A stretch of DNA of 64,000 nucleotides. Source: Actinostola sp. cb2023 (lineage: Eukaryota; Cnidaria; Anthozoa; Actiniaria; Actinostolidae). The notes under the pieces were generated by a model. It worked only from the letters and a program-made list of their open reading frames with translations. It was not told the DNA's origin and ran no database searches. A program made the translations under genes and the position numbers. This document shows positions 20,097 to 31,497 of this stretch, piece after piece (the stretch's first letter is position 1; every line of letters begins with the position of its first letter). The stretch covers positions 1 to 64,000 of the forward strand of contig JAUJYZ010000103.1 of assembly GCA_033675265.1 (NCBI GenBank). The letters are read 5' to 3'.

Positions 20097-21090
20097 GACA
20101 AGAAACTTTCAAAAATATACTATTCAGCTGTTGGATATTGGAAGGGTTATGACGCTATCAATAAATTAGCTGATGCTGCGACAGTTGATAAAAATATTGT
20201 AGAAAATTGGTTGGAAAAACAAGCACTGTGGCAGATATATTTATCGCCCCCGAAATACATTCCTAGGCCGCATTGGAATATTTCAAAACCAAATGAAATA
20301 CATCAAGCGGATCTTTTATTTTTACCACATGATACTGTAAAAAGAAAGACTTACAAATATGCTCTAGTAGTAGTTGATGTAGCTAGCAGATATGTTGATG
20401 CTGAACCTTTGACGTCTAAGTATACTCAACAGAAGTATCTAAAGCTTTTAATAAAATATATTCTAGAAAATTACAATGGCCTGAAACAATGATGGTAGAT
20501 CCTGGTACAGAATTTATGGGAGAAGTTACATCGATTATGAATATACAAAGATCAGAAGCTGGAAATCATAGAGCGCAATCATTAGTTGAGCGTGCTAATC
20601 GAACTATTTCTGAAAAGTTATTCAGTCATCAATATGCTCAAGAAATGTTGGAAGATGATAGATCCCGTGAATGGGTGGAAAGATTACCTGCCGTTATAAA
20701 ATCTATTAACAGCGGAGTAAAGAGAATTACTGGAAACACACCTAATGAATCAATAAAGCTAAAAAAAAAGTTGATTCTAAAGAGGTTAATTATAAAAGAC
20801 CTGTTGGATTAAAAGAGAAAAGATTACCAGCAGATGTGAAAGTTAGATATTTATATGCTCCTGGTGAATTGGAGGGTGGTGAAAAAAGACGTGCCACTGA
20901 TCCAATATGGTCTATGGAGATGTATGATATAACTAGAATCCAGATATCATCCAATCAACCTCTATTATATTTCCTTTCTGACGGGGCTCCAAAACGTTCT
21001 TTTGTCCTCGAGGAATTACAAGTCGTTCCTGCAGACACTCAGTTACCACCAGATAGTGTTTTAGATAGAACTGGTGTGAATTCCGTCTGA
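20094..21090 (+). pseudogene. INT: Retroviral-type integrase, two frameshifts
   Basis: The DDE integrase inserts the element into host DNA. Three frames make up the gene: 20094-20492, about 20475-20812 and about 20775-21090. The breaks lie near 20470-20490 and in a run of nine A at 20761-20769. Catalytic-core residues are visible: D in HQADLLFLP (about 20300-20325), D in VDPGTEF (about 20495-20515), E in SLVERANR (about 20580-20603). The last part would be a C-terminal nucleic-acid-binding domain. The N-terminal HHCC zinc finger is not evident. Its 3' end overlaps the convergent polymerase gene by 30 bp. Confidence 0.85.
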
Positions 21091-24000
21091 AAGAATAATC
21101 CTTTTATCATCTTCTCTACTCAACGCTACTTTATTTACTGTTTCTGAAAAGAGTTGGTGCTTGTAACTTCTAATCACATTCATCTTTCGCATGACTTTAA
21201 CTCCAGAGAACAGACAATTCTTATAATCATCAAATTCAATATCATTCTTTACAACAGACTTCTTAATAGAGTGCAAACCATATGTCCGTGAAACAGTACT
21301 AACTAATTAGTACTAAATAGCACTGATGAAACAATAGAAAACAATGGAGATAACACTATTTAGTACTATTTAGTAATAGTACTATTTCACGGACATATGG
21401 TTTGCACTCTACCTTTGCATTTCTTTTCCTCTTTTTCATCTATTTTGTAAGCGTACAGTTTACTTCTCAAACCAACGAACTCAGTTATTTCCCCTTGAGC
21501 AGCAGTTTCATCTTTCATCATTCCTATTACTTTCTTATTAACCCACTGGCCAATTGCATGATCTTTTGGATAAGCGCTAGTATCAAACCATTTATCAATA
21601 TCATCTTTAATATCTTTATAGAAATCTTCTGTTTTTATCTCATACATAAGGCTGTCTGTATCTGTAAACAGCAACTTACTACTTTTGAACTTCTTTTTAA
21701 AGTAGTTGTAGTGGAACTCGTACATGAGCGCTTTCGACTGATCAAGAATAGTCATGCCAAGATAGACCGGTTTGTTAAAGATCAATTCTGTTTTAAGCAT
21801 GTGAATAGCACACAAATGTTCTGAAAATATGGTTCTTCTATGATAATTCGGTTGTGCAATTAGTCTTGCCGCTTGTTTCTCATTAGTTACCAGTTTAATA
21901 TCCTGTCTGTTACGGATATTTTCCATAGTTTTACCAAACACGATGTTGTTCATCAACTTGAAGAAATCTTTCTCAAAGTCATTTGTTGCCGCCGTTCTAA
22001 GTTCTGTGTTTAAGTTTATATACTTTTTCAGCCAGTCTGATTCATTAAAGGTAATTCCTCTGCGTATTTTAACTATTTCCATTCCTAAACTTTCATACAA
22101 CTTCAGAATTGCATGATGCACAACATATTTTCTTTTATTTCTAGTCGTAGGAACTAGCTTTTCAACTTTGTTCAGCATCAAATGTTCTGGCGCCATAGGA
22201 TATTCATCATGCAAATCATGCAACTCTTCTGGATACTCTAAATCCACTTCTAAAATCCACGGATATTTATACCAATGAAGTAGTTTATCTTTATTCATCC
22301 ATTTGAAATCGCCGGTGGGAAGTGGTTCTGACATGGCCCAACCATAGAGATTATTTGCATCGAGATACTTAATAAAGATATCCTTCTTATCCTTTTTATA
22401 ATCTTTCATATATTTATTATTTGCCTTTGCATACCGTTTAGTAATCATGCTAACGCCGCCTCTAGTTCCTTTTTCAATCATTAAAAGTTCAAGTTCTATC
22501 TTTGTCATCTTCAACATAGCATCCCAGCTCAAACCTGGAGCTGTAAAATACCAACAGGGATCTAACTTATAATTATCCATGCATACATCGCGAAAGGTTT
22601 CAAACACATCCATCAGTAGAATTACATCTGAAAGAAGATACAAATCATGGTAATCCCTCATAGTCTTCATTTTGAAAACTTGCCAAACTTTCCACGCATG
22701 CGCTTGTAGTTGGCGGTTGAAATATCACTGTCATTAAGTCTGCTGAAGAACTCTTCCTTCTTTGGCAATCTGGTTTCCATAAGCTTTGACAAACAGTTCA
22801 CATAGTCATAAGGATAAACTCCTTTTCTCAACAACAAGTCGAGTTTTTCACCTGTAAAGAACTTCTTCATATTTATAAACTGTTCTTTTTTCAGATTTGC
22901 CACCAGACGGTCCAAACCTGAAGCCATGAACTTAAAACTATCGATAAATCTAAGTTCACGTTTGATGAAAATTGTTTTACCATCTTTAATCCAAGATCCG
23001 ACAACAATATCCTCCTTAAATGAAATGTACTTCTCCTCATTATTTGGAATACAATCAATCTTGCCTTCTGAAAATCCTAAACTCTTTATAAACAAATGCG
23101 CGTCATATCCGGCCAAATTATGAAAAATCACTGGAATGTGTTTAGGAATTCTATAGTTTAAATTACAATCATTATGAGCAGCTCCACGATACTTTCCTGT
23201 CAAATGATCGTGATCTTTAACTTTATCTCCTTTCAACTTTTGATTACAGATGAAACAGTCAACTGCATTCTCATAATCTTTCCTATTCTCTTTTGTCATC
23301 GCAAGAGGCAGATCTGTTTTTATCCTAGCAAGTTTTCTAACATCTTTCTCCAAACACTCTCCAAACATCTTACCAATATCTTCATCTTCATCTGTCGCCG
23401 TATAACCAACAGTCTTTGGCTGGAACAAATTATCATCGTAACATTTAATAATATAGCGAAATCCGGACGGTTTATGCCGCTGATACTTTTCTGTATAAGA
23501 TTCATCCTTCTTATGTTCTTCCTGCCTGATAGTTTCTGTGAAACATTCGAAATCGGCATAAACTACAAAAGGCACTCTCATACTTCTATTGTAATTCTTG
23601 AATGAGATTGTGCTGCCTTTCTTTGGCATAGTAATCTTTATCGAATTGTGTTTCTCACAGCATTCAGAATGTTTATCTAATGAGATCTCTGTATTAAATG
23701 AAATCAAGCATCTTTCGCAGAAATACCTCTTTTTCTGGTGGTTTGTAATTTGTGCTGACAACAATCTACTCATATTTTTTATCCAACAATAATGATTTGT
23801 TATCAACAGCAAATTAATTGTTTGCTTGCGATTGTTGTTTTCGCTTATTCTCAGCGGATAGACACTTCCATTCCACCCATAAACATTGATTGCAAACCTG
23901 GGGTTATTCTTTTCAAAGATTGAAATCTTATCCACCTGCACTGGAAACTCGAGGTCGCTCCAATCCAACTTTTCCGCATTCTCTTTCATAACTTTGGTAA

Positions 24001-24564
24001 CTCTCTCTCTATCTCTATCCGGCGTGAAAATAGATACTGTAACCGCCCATTTAAAACATTGATTATCTTTGTTTTCTACATTAATTATTGCTTTCTTATT
24101 TTTTAACTTCGGCGGCAAATCGACATAAGACCTACCTCTCAAAGGTGCGTATTTATCGATGCTAATATCTAGAGCCACAACTCTTTTAAACTGCCATCCA
24201 GAACCCATATTTTGAAATGTATCAATCTTCTCTAAAATATCCGCTTGCATCCATTCATAAACTTTATCAATGTCAGTCGCATCTGTAATCACCTCTATCT
24301 CCGAATGAAAGTATGAGGTGGTTGAATCCTTCTTTTTACGAAACACAACCTCTAAAATACGTTTTGTTTTATACGGTTTCTCTTGTTCATCTAGCAATCC
24401 AACAACATTATATTTAGCATTCTTCATAAATGTTTTAGAATCCATTTTACTCCTTCCCTTAATTCTGAAAGTTCTCACAAAACCTTTTAACGCGCTTGCT
24501 TTCTTTTTATGAGATAATAGTCTATCATCAACCAATCATAAATCTCTTTCAAATCCTTATCCAT
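21061..24564 (-). pseudogene. POLB: DNA polymerase B, protein-primed type, broken
   Basis: Family B polymerase that replicates the element, presumably by protein priming. The preferred start is the ATG at 24564 after GTATAT, which shifts frame within 30-40 bp. The main frame then runs 22667-24535 and continues in another frame at 21411-22670, so a second frameshift lies near 22670-22700. A MITE at 21269-21409 cuts off the last 70 codons (21061-21268). Visible motifs: exonuclease YADFECF (near 23540-23560), FHNLAGYDAH (near 23110-23140), YHDLYLLSDV (near 22630-22655), polymerase A YLDANNLYGW (near 22338-22370), B region MNNIVFGKTMEN (near 21925-21960), C FTDTDSL (near 21645-21670). A CxxC...HDHLTGKYRGAAH block is an endonuclease-VII-like insertion typical of this family. 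Confidence 0.9.
21269..21409. mobile_element. MITE D inside the polymerase gene, TA target
   Basis: 141 bp, almost entirely one long hairpin: GAGTGCAAACCATATGTCCG and its inverse form the ends, flanked by TA at 21267-21268 and 21410-21411. The polymerase reading frame on either side lines up when the element and one TA are disregarded, proving an insertion. Related but shorter copies lie at 36641-36752 and 56191-56304. Confidence 0.9.
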
Positions 24565-24568
24565 ATAT
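24528..24568. repeat. Duplicated gene-start segment, copy 1
   Basis: 41 bp around the polymerase start differ at only a few bases from 25017-25057 around the start of the zinc-finger gene. Both include the TATATATGGATAAGGA start and the codons for KEIYDWL. Confidence 0.85.
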
Positions 24569-24705
24569 ACTTCATTTATATCTACCTAATACTGGCGCAC
24601 TTCACTCATCAAAAGAAGTCCGACCATTTTCCTCACCCCACCAAACACAAACTCTATTCCACCTGTTTTTTTAAAGATGCCGGTGCAAGAATCTTTTTAC
24701 AAGCC

Positions 24706-25053
24706 CTATTTTTTTTTCACACGCAACTCTAGCATTTGCTTGACGTTGAAAGATCTGCCACAGTGCTCACAAATAGATTCTTTACAAACCTTATCCTGCA
24801 TATGATACGACAACATTTGCTCGTTGGTGAAATATCTAATCTTTTTACGAGCCTTATTCTGCTTGCTGCAGTCTAAACAGTATCTGTCACAAACTCGGTT
24901 AGCCACGTGATAATAAAATCCTCCCACGCTTTCAAAAATTCTGTCGCACTTTGCACACTCTTTTACCCCCTCCTGCAACTCGTAAAGATCTTCCTCATCT
25001 GAACTATCATCTTTTGTCAACCAATCATAAATCTCTTTCGGCTCCTTATCCAT
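24706..25053 (-). CDS. Zinc-finger protein next to the polymerase
   Basis: 115 residues from the ATG at 25053 after TCTATAT. An acidic N-terminus is followed by three Cys/His clusters: CAKCDRIF...HVANRVC, CLDCSKQ...HMQDKVC and CEHCGRSF. Such zinc fingers often form the N-terminus of Polinton polymerases. The first 12 residues are nearly the same as those at the polymerase start, so this may be a part of the polymerase ORF detached by a local rearrangement. The frame ends in a lysine run encoded by poly-A, where a slippage frameshift may have created the stop. It is the outermost gene at this end, 10 bp inside the terminal repeat junction. Confidence 0.65.
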   Translation of the reverse strand: MDKEPKEIYDWLTKDDSSDEEDLYELQEGVKECAKCDRIFESVGGFYYHVANRVCDRYCLDCSKQNKARKKIRYFTNEQMLSYHMQDKVCKESICEHCGRSFNVKQMLELRVKKK

Positions 25054-25057
25054 ATAT
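25017..25057. repeat. Duplicated gene-start segment, copy 2
   Basis: Partner of 24528-24568, in the same orientation, 489 bp away. Confidence 0.85.
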
Positions 25058-25063
25058 AGAACC

Positions 25064-25265
25064 ATTCTTTCACCCTAGACTCCAAAACCAATAAAAGTAG
25101 TAGGGAAAGGCCGAAATCTAGAAAAGTCCAGGGGGTCCCCCACGGTTTTGTGTTAGAGTCGGGACTCCAAAACCAATAAATAAGCACTTTTTGATGGCCG
25201 GAAACCTAAAAAAGTCCAGGGGGTCCCACACAGGTTTGCGTTAGAGTCGGCCTTTCCCTACTACT
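25064..25265 (-). repeat. Polinton right terminal inverted repeat
   Basis: Inverted partner of 867-1068, 202 bp, with the same internal inverted and direct repetition. The two repeats differ at only a few positions. Confidence 0.95.
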
Positions 25266-25270
25266 CGTAA
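25265..25270. repeat. Polinton target-site duplication, right
   Basis: TCGTAA, matching 861-866. The first T overlaps the last base of the terminal repeat if the repeat is taken to end in CTACT. Confidence 0.85.
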
Positions 25271-25542
25271 GCCCATCAGATACCGTATCTTGTGCTTTTC
25301 GTGGGAATTGTGTAGTTGAAGATCACCGTATTAATTGAGCTGATTAGTGCCGGCTGACCGTGTGTCAGTTTCAAGTGTGAATATTCGCATTGAAATCTCA
25401 ATTATAAGTAATGCATTAGTTATTCATAAGCTATCCAGTTTTTCAAATAGACAAATACTATTCAAAACAAAGAAAGGTAGACTCGCCTAATAATTTGCAT
25501 ACTTGTCACTTACATAAAACTAAACATTTCATAACTACAGTA

Positions 25543-25683
25543 GAGTGATTCCAATAAACCTGGGCATTACTAACTACACCAATACACACTATTAGATACT
25601 CACTCTTTTGTTGTCTTTTGTTTCTTTGCATCTAATATACACTGACAGCTAATTAGTAGTGCCCAGGTTTATTGGAATCACTG
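25543..25683. mobile_element. MITE B, second copy
   Basis: Reverse-orientation copy of the MITE at 3690-3841, flanked by TA at 25541-25542 and 25684-25685. The ends agree with a single mismatch. Confidence 0.85.
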
Positions 25684-25793
25684 TAAGCTCTCCGGCACCA
25701 ACTCTTATCCACAACTACTAACATTGCATTCACCGTCAGCATTCACTGCTGTTAGGTAGCCTAGTTATTATTATTATTATTGTTATTATTTAA

Positions 25794-25979
25794 CAAATAG
25801 AACAGCTTCATCTGTGCTCCGTTCAGTTATAAAGCACGCAGGAAGTGACGATAGCACGAGAGAAGTGTAGGGAGAAACACAAGCCGTAGGCGAGTGTTTC
25901 TCCTCACTTCTCGAGTGCTATCGTTACTTCCTAAGTGCTTTATAACTGAACGGAGCACAGATGAAGCTGTTCTATTTGC
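25794..25979. repeat. Long hairpin (foldback element)
   Basis: Arms of about 85-88 bp (caaatagaacagcttcatct at the left and its inverse at the right) surround a 13-nt loop centred near 25886. Only a few mismatches were seen. Transcripts through it would form a long duplex. Confidence 0.85.
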
Positions 25980-26227
25980 TTTATTATATAGAAACTATGA
26001 ATTTATGGCAAGACATTTGAGGATTCTGTTGTTTTTGAATACAATTTTAGCGAGTGAAGTGCGCGCGCTACTGACGCCAGTTACGCCATCGAGCGCGCGC
26101 TGGGTTTGTTTTCTTCAGTATTTTGGTCTTTTTGAAAAATAGCGTCATCAAACCGTGCTCCGTTCTCTGATAAAGCACAGTTCTCGACCAATCAGAGCGC
26201 GCGTTTCAATGTGACTATATAATAATA

Positions 26228-27450
26228 TTATTTGTCGTATCTGCGCAGGTGTTCAGTATTAATGGATCGAACTTACCAGGTTCAAGCTTGATCAGTCACT
26301 TGTATCTTCGATTCTGTAGCAGATACAATCAAGGAGTTGAGAAAACGCTAACCAACGTTGTACTGTGAAAGGAGAGGAAGGAATATTTGTGACAATTGAG
26401 TCAACTATATATACAAGACTCGTTTGCAGAAACGTTGTAGTATACATTTATACAAATATCTAATGAGATGCAAGATAATAATGAGATGCAAAGTGTGAAG
26501 CATCACTTATTTTCTTAAAATATATCAGAATCATCAATTTTAGATTAGTATCGCATCCAGCAAGGCTAAAACAATAATTTTGAGCACTATTATTTGCTTA
26601 AGCAGTTGTATTTTAGCATGTGTATTTTAGCATGTTTAACATTTTGCATCTCATTTGATATTTGTTTTCAATAATGACTTAGAACAGATGATATATGATA
26701 GTACCTTGCTTTGTTTCGGAGTGTTCTGAACATACGTTTTTAGACTGCAACTTCGATCTTAGCCTGATTTTCAGACGGCTCATATGTCATACGCTCTCGC
26801 CCTTCCTCCACAATCCCCGTTTGATTGCCCTTGTAGGAAGTCGTGTTCTTGACATCACGATCCTCTGTTTCTTCAGGAGCCAATGAAATCACTCGTAAGA
26901 AATGAACCGTGAAAGATGAACACTACGGGGTTTCCTCTACACATATGGTTTATCATGGTTTATGTTTTTAGTATCGTTTGACTTGTTTAATTATACTCCA
27001 AATATATATGATATATGTCTTATTTGTGACTGCAGAGCGTTATTTTTTTCAGGTGATACTGATATGCCAAAGACGTTAGAAATACTTCCCGTGAAAGCTA
27101 GCATAGTTAATACACGCTTCGATTTGTTGACCCGTTCAGTTGACCTTGTCTAACACTGGAATGCATTCGAAGTTCCTTTCACTAAGAATCCGTCCCCGAG
27201 CTCCTTCGGCTTCATAAGAATATATATTTGAACGTACAACATATTTAATTTGAAATCAGACCGATTTTTTCGCTTTTCTTCTGTGAGCTACTCGAAATCG
27301 GGCTCATAAAAGCCTAGCGTGTTAATCGTCTAAACTAATCGAACTAAAAGGTTCGCTCTGATTGGTCGAAATTCAAAATAATAGCAGAACACGACTTCCT
27401 ACAAGACTTCTTACTGTAAGTGGAAGAGATGCATGACACTGCATATTATC
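26228..27450 (+). repeat. 1.2-kb dispersed repeat, copy 1
   Basis: Matches 51968-53240 in inverted orientation over most of its length, with many substitutions and some indels. No protein-coding potential was recognised. A 19-bp word (ttgtaggaagtcgtgttct) occurs inverted twice inside it (near 26832 and 27384), so a smaller element may be nested in it. Confidence 0.75.
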
Positions 27451-28229
27451 GGCGCTGTCCATTGTCACTCTGCTTGTAATATTGGACAAATAATATCAGG
27501 TTGTTTTTAAAAGACTCCCATTTGTTCTGCTAAGTTCCGTAAAATTTGTTCATTAGCAACAAAGTACAGTTTATTGTTAGTGAAAAACTTAAGCATAGAA
27601 TAAAATATTAAATATTTCTTTGTGGAAATTTGGTTTCGTCTTCAATAATGTGAGCTATCAGAGTCATTGAAGCATGTGGCCGCGCGGTAGCGTGTCATTG
27701 TTACTGCTCATGCATTTGCATGTAAAAGAGGGTTACGCGTAAACGTAATTATAACAACATACTGTAGATAATTTAGTTATTATTTCGCCCCCTTGATTCC
27801 AAGTCTTCCATGAGGTGAGATTGCGAAGCAACATATTCCCGCCGCATTACACCCATCTCACGTTGGCACAACATTTTTAAATAATTATTTTATTGGTAAA
27901 AAGAGGCCACCATTACATTTGTCATATAAATAAATGTAAAATTGTGAAGTTTCGTTGAGATTACTGAGGGGGGAGATGTTCAGACCTGGACCCTGTTTTT
28001 GGAATTTGTCACTCGAAAACCTGGATTTAATTTTGCAAATAACACTAACTGGATTAACGAATTTTTCAAATACGATCTGATACGATGCAGTCGTCAGGAT
28101 ATTTTGCTAGACGAATGCCGAGGTTTGAAGTAATTAACTATTTTTATTTTTATTTGACAAAGGTTTTCAAACAAAAGACGGTCCTAGTTTTATGAGAAGG
28201 ATGTCATTAATCAGATTATTGTTCCTGAA
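27451..28229. other. Intergenic, nothing recognised
   Basis: AT-rich DNA with no gene, array or inverted repeat that I could support. Confidence 0.4.
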
Positions 28230-28231
28230 TA

Positions 28232-28482
28232 GAGTACTAAAGTGTGACGGCACGAAACAATTAATTTTGCTTTTATACTTTCTTAACTTTAGGAACGGAG
28301 CCGAAAATACAGTGATTTGTTAAGGCAAATTATATATTCAACTGGCCATATCTTGACCGCTATTTAACCGATTGTCATAAAAATTGGTGTGTGAACTTCT
28401 TTCATGATATTCTATCTGAACTGGAAATCAAAAATTTATAAAAGCAAAAATTATTTTTTATGACGTCATGACTTTAGTACTC
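28232..28482. mobile_element. MITE C, TA target
   Basis: 251 bp with ends GAGTACTAAAGT and the inverse, flanked by TA at 28230-28231 and 28483-28484. It is a fourth TA-flanked family with GAGT termini in this window. Confidence 0.75.
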
Positions 28483-28608
28483 TATTCCCGAGAGGAAATG
28501 CTAAGCAAATGCTTTTCCATTTTGCATACAGTAATGTTAACGAGCTTCATCAAAACAGCTAAAAACATTTTTTTGTCCACCATTTCGTATCAGTTAGCTC
28601 GTCAGTAG

Positions 28609-28755
28609 TAGAGTGCAAACCATAATCTGGTATCTCCTATAACAGCATAATTATAAGTAATACCATGACAAGAGGGAAATTAGTGATTAATTTTCCCCGA
28701 AGCCGAGGGAGAGTTTGTGGAAGTCCCGACGCCGTATTGTCATGGTATTAGTTTG
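28609..28755. repeat. Partial GAGTGCAAACC end plus hairpin
   Basis: TAGAGTGCAAACCATA near 28609-28624 matches the terminus of MITE D but has no partner end nearby. It is followed by a short hairpin (aataccatgacaa at 28654 and its inverse at 28737). Confidence 0.5.
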
Positions 28756-28964
28756 TAATACCATGATCACCGAGGAAATAAAGTAAAATATAGTTCACTT
28801 TGTATAACTTAGAGCAGTACGAACTACAATATTTTTCTCAAAGAGCGTTGATTACACGACACTCTGGAGAATTTAGAAATTGTGATGCTTTGTTTCATTT
28901 GTACAATGATCGAGTATTTTTATTAGTCAGTTAGGAATATTTAATCGTCATTTGGTCAAAATTC

Positions 28965-29180
28965 ATGGCGGAGAGTTGTTTTGCCTTTGTAAAAGACGCT
29001 GAAGTTGACCAATCAAGGGAAAGTGCCCGAAAATACGAAGAAAAAACTTCATGGTGTGCTAACGTTTAGTAAGCAATGGGAAAAGGCAAGAAATAAAGAG
29101 TTCCAAGATTTTAGTCCAGAAAAGAAAGAATTCCGGTCTTTGCATATGCGCTGCTCATGCGCAGAGTCGAGGACATAGCA
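28965..29180 (+). pseudogene. Crypton/ZMYM-like N-terminal scrap
   Basis: An ATG (MAESCFAFV...) opens a short frame. Overlapping frames encode VPENTKKK, TSWCANV and FSKQWEKARNKEFQDF. In that order these resemble the N-terminal region of Crypton-type tyrosine-recombinase relatives and DUF3504/ZMYM-like proteins. At least two frameshifts break it, and no recombinase domain follows. Assignment is from pattern memory only. Confidence 0.35.
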
Positions 29181-30740
29181 TCCCACATGTGTAACTTGGA
29201 GTAGAGCCAGCTTTCAGGTTAAACGGAATTCGGAAAGACTACTCTGTCCAAGGTCCCAGTGATTGTTATATGAGGGACATACTGCTGGGGACGATCCGAG
29301 TCTCCATTCTCTAATTTTCGAAAAATTGGAGAAGGTAGATTTGGTAGTTTGTATGTCCCTGGAAGGACAAAGGAAACCGAGGCGACTCATGGTATTACTA
29401 TACTAGGAGTATAGATCGATATTAATAAGTATAATTATGATATATGATGTCAATATACAGCCCTTTGCAAAAATTCTGTAAATCAAGTATCGTATATCAG
29501 TATATCCATATATCGGGTGCATTATGGGTAATTAAAAAAGTCCCCTAAAAGATGTTTCGCGCAAGCAACATTGGTGAATCTCTAGAATGTTATGTAATTT
29601 AGTCTCTAGTTTGTTGTTTGTAAGTCTCTTCTGATCTGCATATTTTATGGAAAAACTTTGCCGAGATTAATCTCAGCTCTGAGTACATGGGACGGGCCAG
29701 CCCGGTCCAAGTATTCGCGCGAAAGTTTGGCGCGAAATTTGCTTTTGTTTACAAAATGGCGGCCGGTCATTTGAGGTTCTGTTTATTTTTTTATGTATTA
29801 TTACTTCAGTATGGAGTGTTATTTTCTTTACTGCTTCAGCTTCATGGACTATTACATCTATATATGCTTCGTAGGAAGCAAACAATTGATAATATGACAA
29901 AAAGTTTGTTTCTTCAATCTTAGTTTTAATAAAAAACTGCCAAGCTTTCGGGCTAAGCGCCCATCTTCAGGGCTAAATGCATAAAATCTAATTACAACGG
30001 CTATAAGTATACGAACACAAACAAACGCCACCAAACAAGCAAGCTCGTGCGCAACAAACTGAACAATATGATAATATGTTAGCTTATTCAGCAATATCAA
30101 GAAACAAAATTTTTCTTATTTTCTAATTTGCATGTGACTTTCATTTTTAAGTTTACTAATGAAAAGTTGGTAATGAAAGCAACAGAGACCCATAGAGAAG
30201 GGAGGGGTGGGGATATATTCGTATCTATAAATGGAACAGCAAACAACACAGACTTCAGGGGTGGATCCAGACTAGTTACAGTAGTTTCCGGAAACCACTC
30301 AAAATTTGTCAAGTTTGTGTCAATAATTATATATAACCAAATAAACGAAACGTATTACAAAAAAAAAACGTTATGATCTCGTCATTCTATAAACCACAGG
30401 CAACCCATTAATACCAAAATAGCTTCGCACCCCGTATTTGTTACGCGGAAAATCGAAGGCGAACGGGAGCCAGACGCCATCTTGGAGGGTCTGGAACGAG
30501 CGACAAAACGAGGGGGAGGCGGGGGCGGCAGGCAACACGCCATTGTTATTGTGAACTACTCAAAACTGTTTTTGATTGGCTGGAGGCAAAGCTTTGTTTT
30601 GGAAACTACTCAAAATCGTGTCTGATTGGCTGATCGATACATGTGACCTGATGTGAACTACTCGGGAACTAGTGACAAATAAAATTCCTAGTTCTACCCC
30701 ACCGAAGTCCTCTGTTTGACTCGAACACAGAAATACAATT
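29181..30740. other. Intergenic with small repeat fragments
   Basis: A 40-bp segment near 29500-29533 (tatatcgggtgcattatggg) recurs inverted at 37134-37160 and 56690-56715. A stretch near 29935-29975 (gccaagctttcgggctaagc) looks like a retroelement 3' region. A further copy of the ccacaggcaaccc word lies near 30393. No gene was recognised. Confidence 0.4.
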
Positions 30741-31497
30741 CATGGCTTATGTTCAAGTTCCAGTTCCGCGTGGCCAGCCAATTTTTCGAAAGGAGGACTG
30801 TTCTCCTTTCGATATTGAAGTGTCGTCAGTACTATTATAAGCTCCTTTTCAGGTCCCAAGAAGCTGGAATTCAACGATAATGTGTGGAGTCCTTGCAATC
30901 TTTATGAAATCCCCGAGTCAGTGGAGAGTTGTGGGAAACGCCGTACGTTCAGACCAGAATGGAAGCAGCAATTTCCTTGGTTAGTCTATTCCAAGTACCT
31001 TGATGGAGCATTTTGTTTACCTTGTGTTCTGTTTGGAACGGGTTGTGGGCGAAATTCGAGCAAATTGGATAAATTAGTCAAGTCTCCACTAACCTTCTGG
31101 ACAACCGCCATGAATCGTTTTCGAAAACATTCTGATGGAAAATGTGAGCACAATTTTGCAATGATTGCTATGGATAATTTCCTGACAGTTATGAGACGAC
31201 AGGCCGTCCCGGTGGTTGATCAGCAGTTAAACAACTTGATGTAGCAGCAAATTAATAAGAATCGAGAGATTCTCTCATCCCTTTTTAAGACGATTTTTTT
31301 TTTGTGGGCGAAATAACATAGCTCTTAGAGGCCAGCGAGACGATGACCCAAGCAATACAAGTATTCAAGGTAATTTCCAGGCATTGCTGGAATTTAGAAT
31401 TTAGACAGTGGGGACCAAACACTACAACAACACTTGGAAACTGCACCTAAAATGCAACTTGCATGCATTTCAAAAACAATCCAGAATGAGATGATAA

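Larger units (their letters stand above)
867..25265. mobile_element. Polinton/Maverick element (degraded, with nested insertions)
   Basis: A 24.4-kb element bounded by 202-bp inverted repeats that begin AGTAG, with a 6-bp target duplication. It holds the family's diagnostic genes: DNA polymerase B, retroviral-type integrase, double jelly-roll capsid protein and FtsK/HerA-type packaging ATPase. Most genes are on the minus strand; the integrase and one clamp-like candidate are on the plus strand. Removing the nested elements at 2137-4654, 11749-18256 and 21269-21409 would leave about 15.2 kb, a normal Polinton size. Several genes carry frameshifts or stop codons, so the copy cannot be autonomous. 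No adenovirus-type protease was recognised. Confidence 0.95.
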
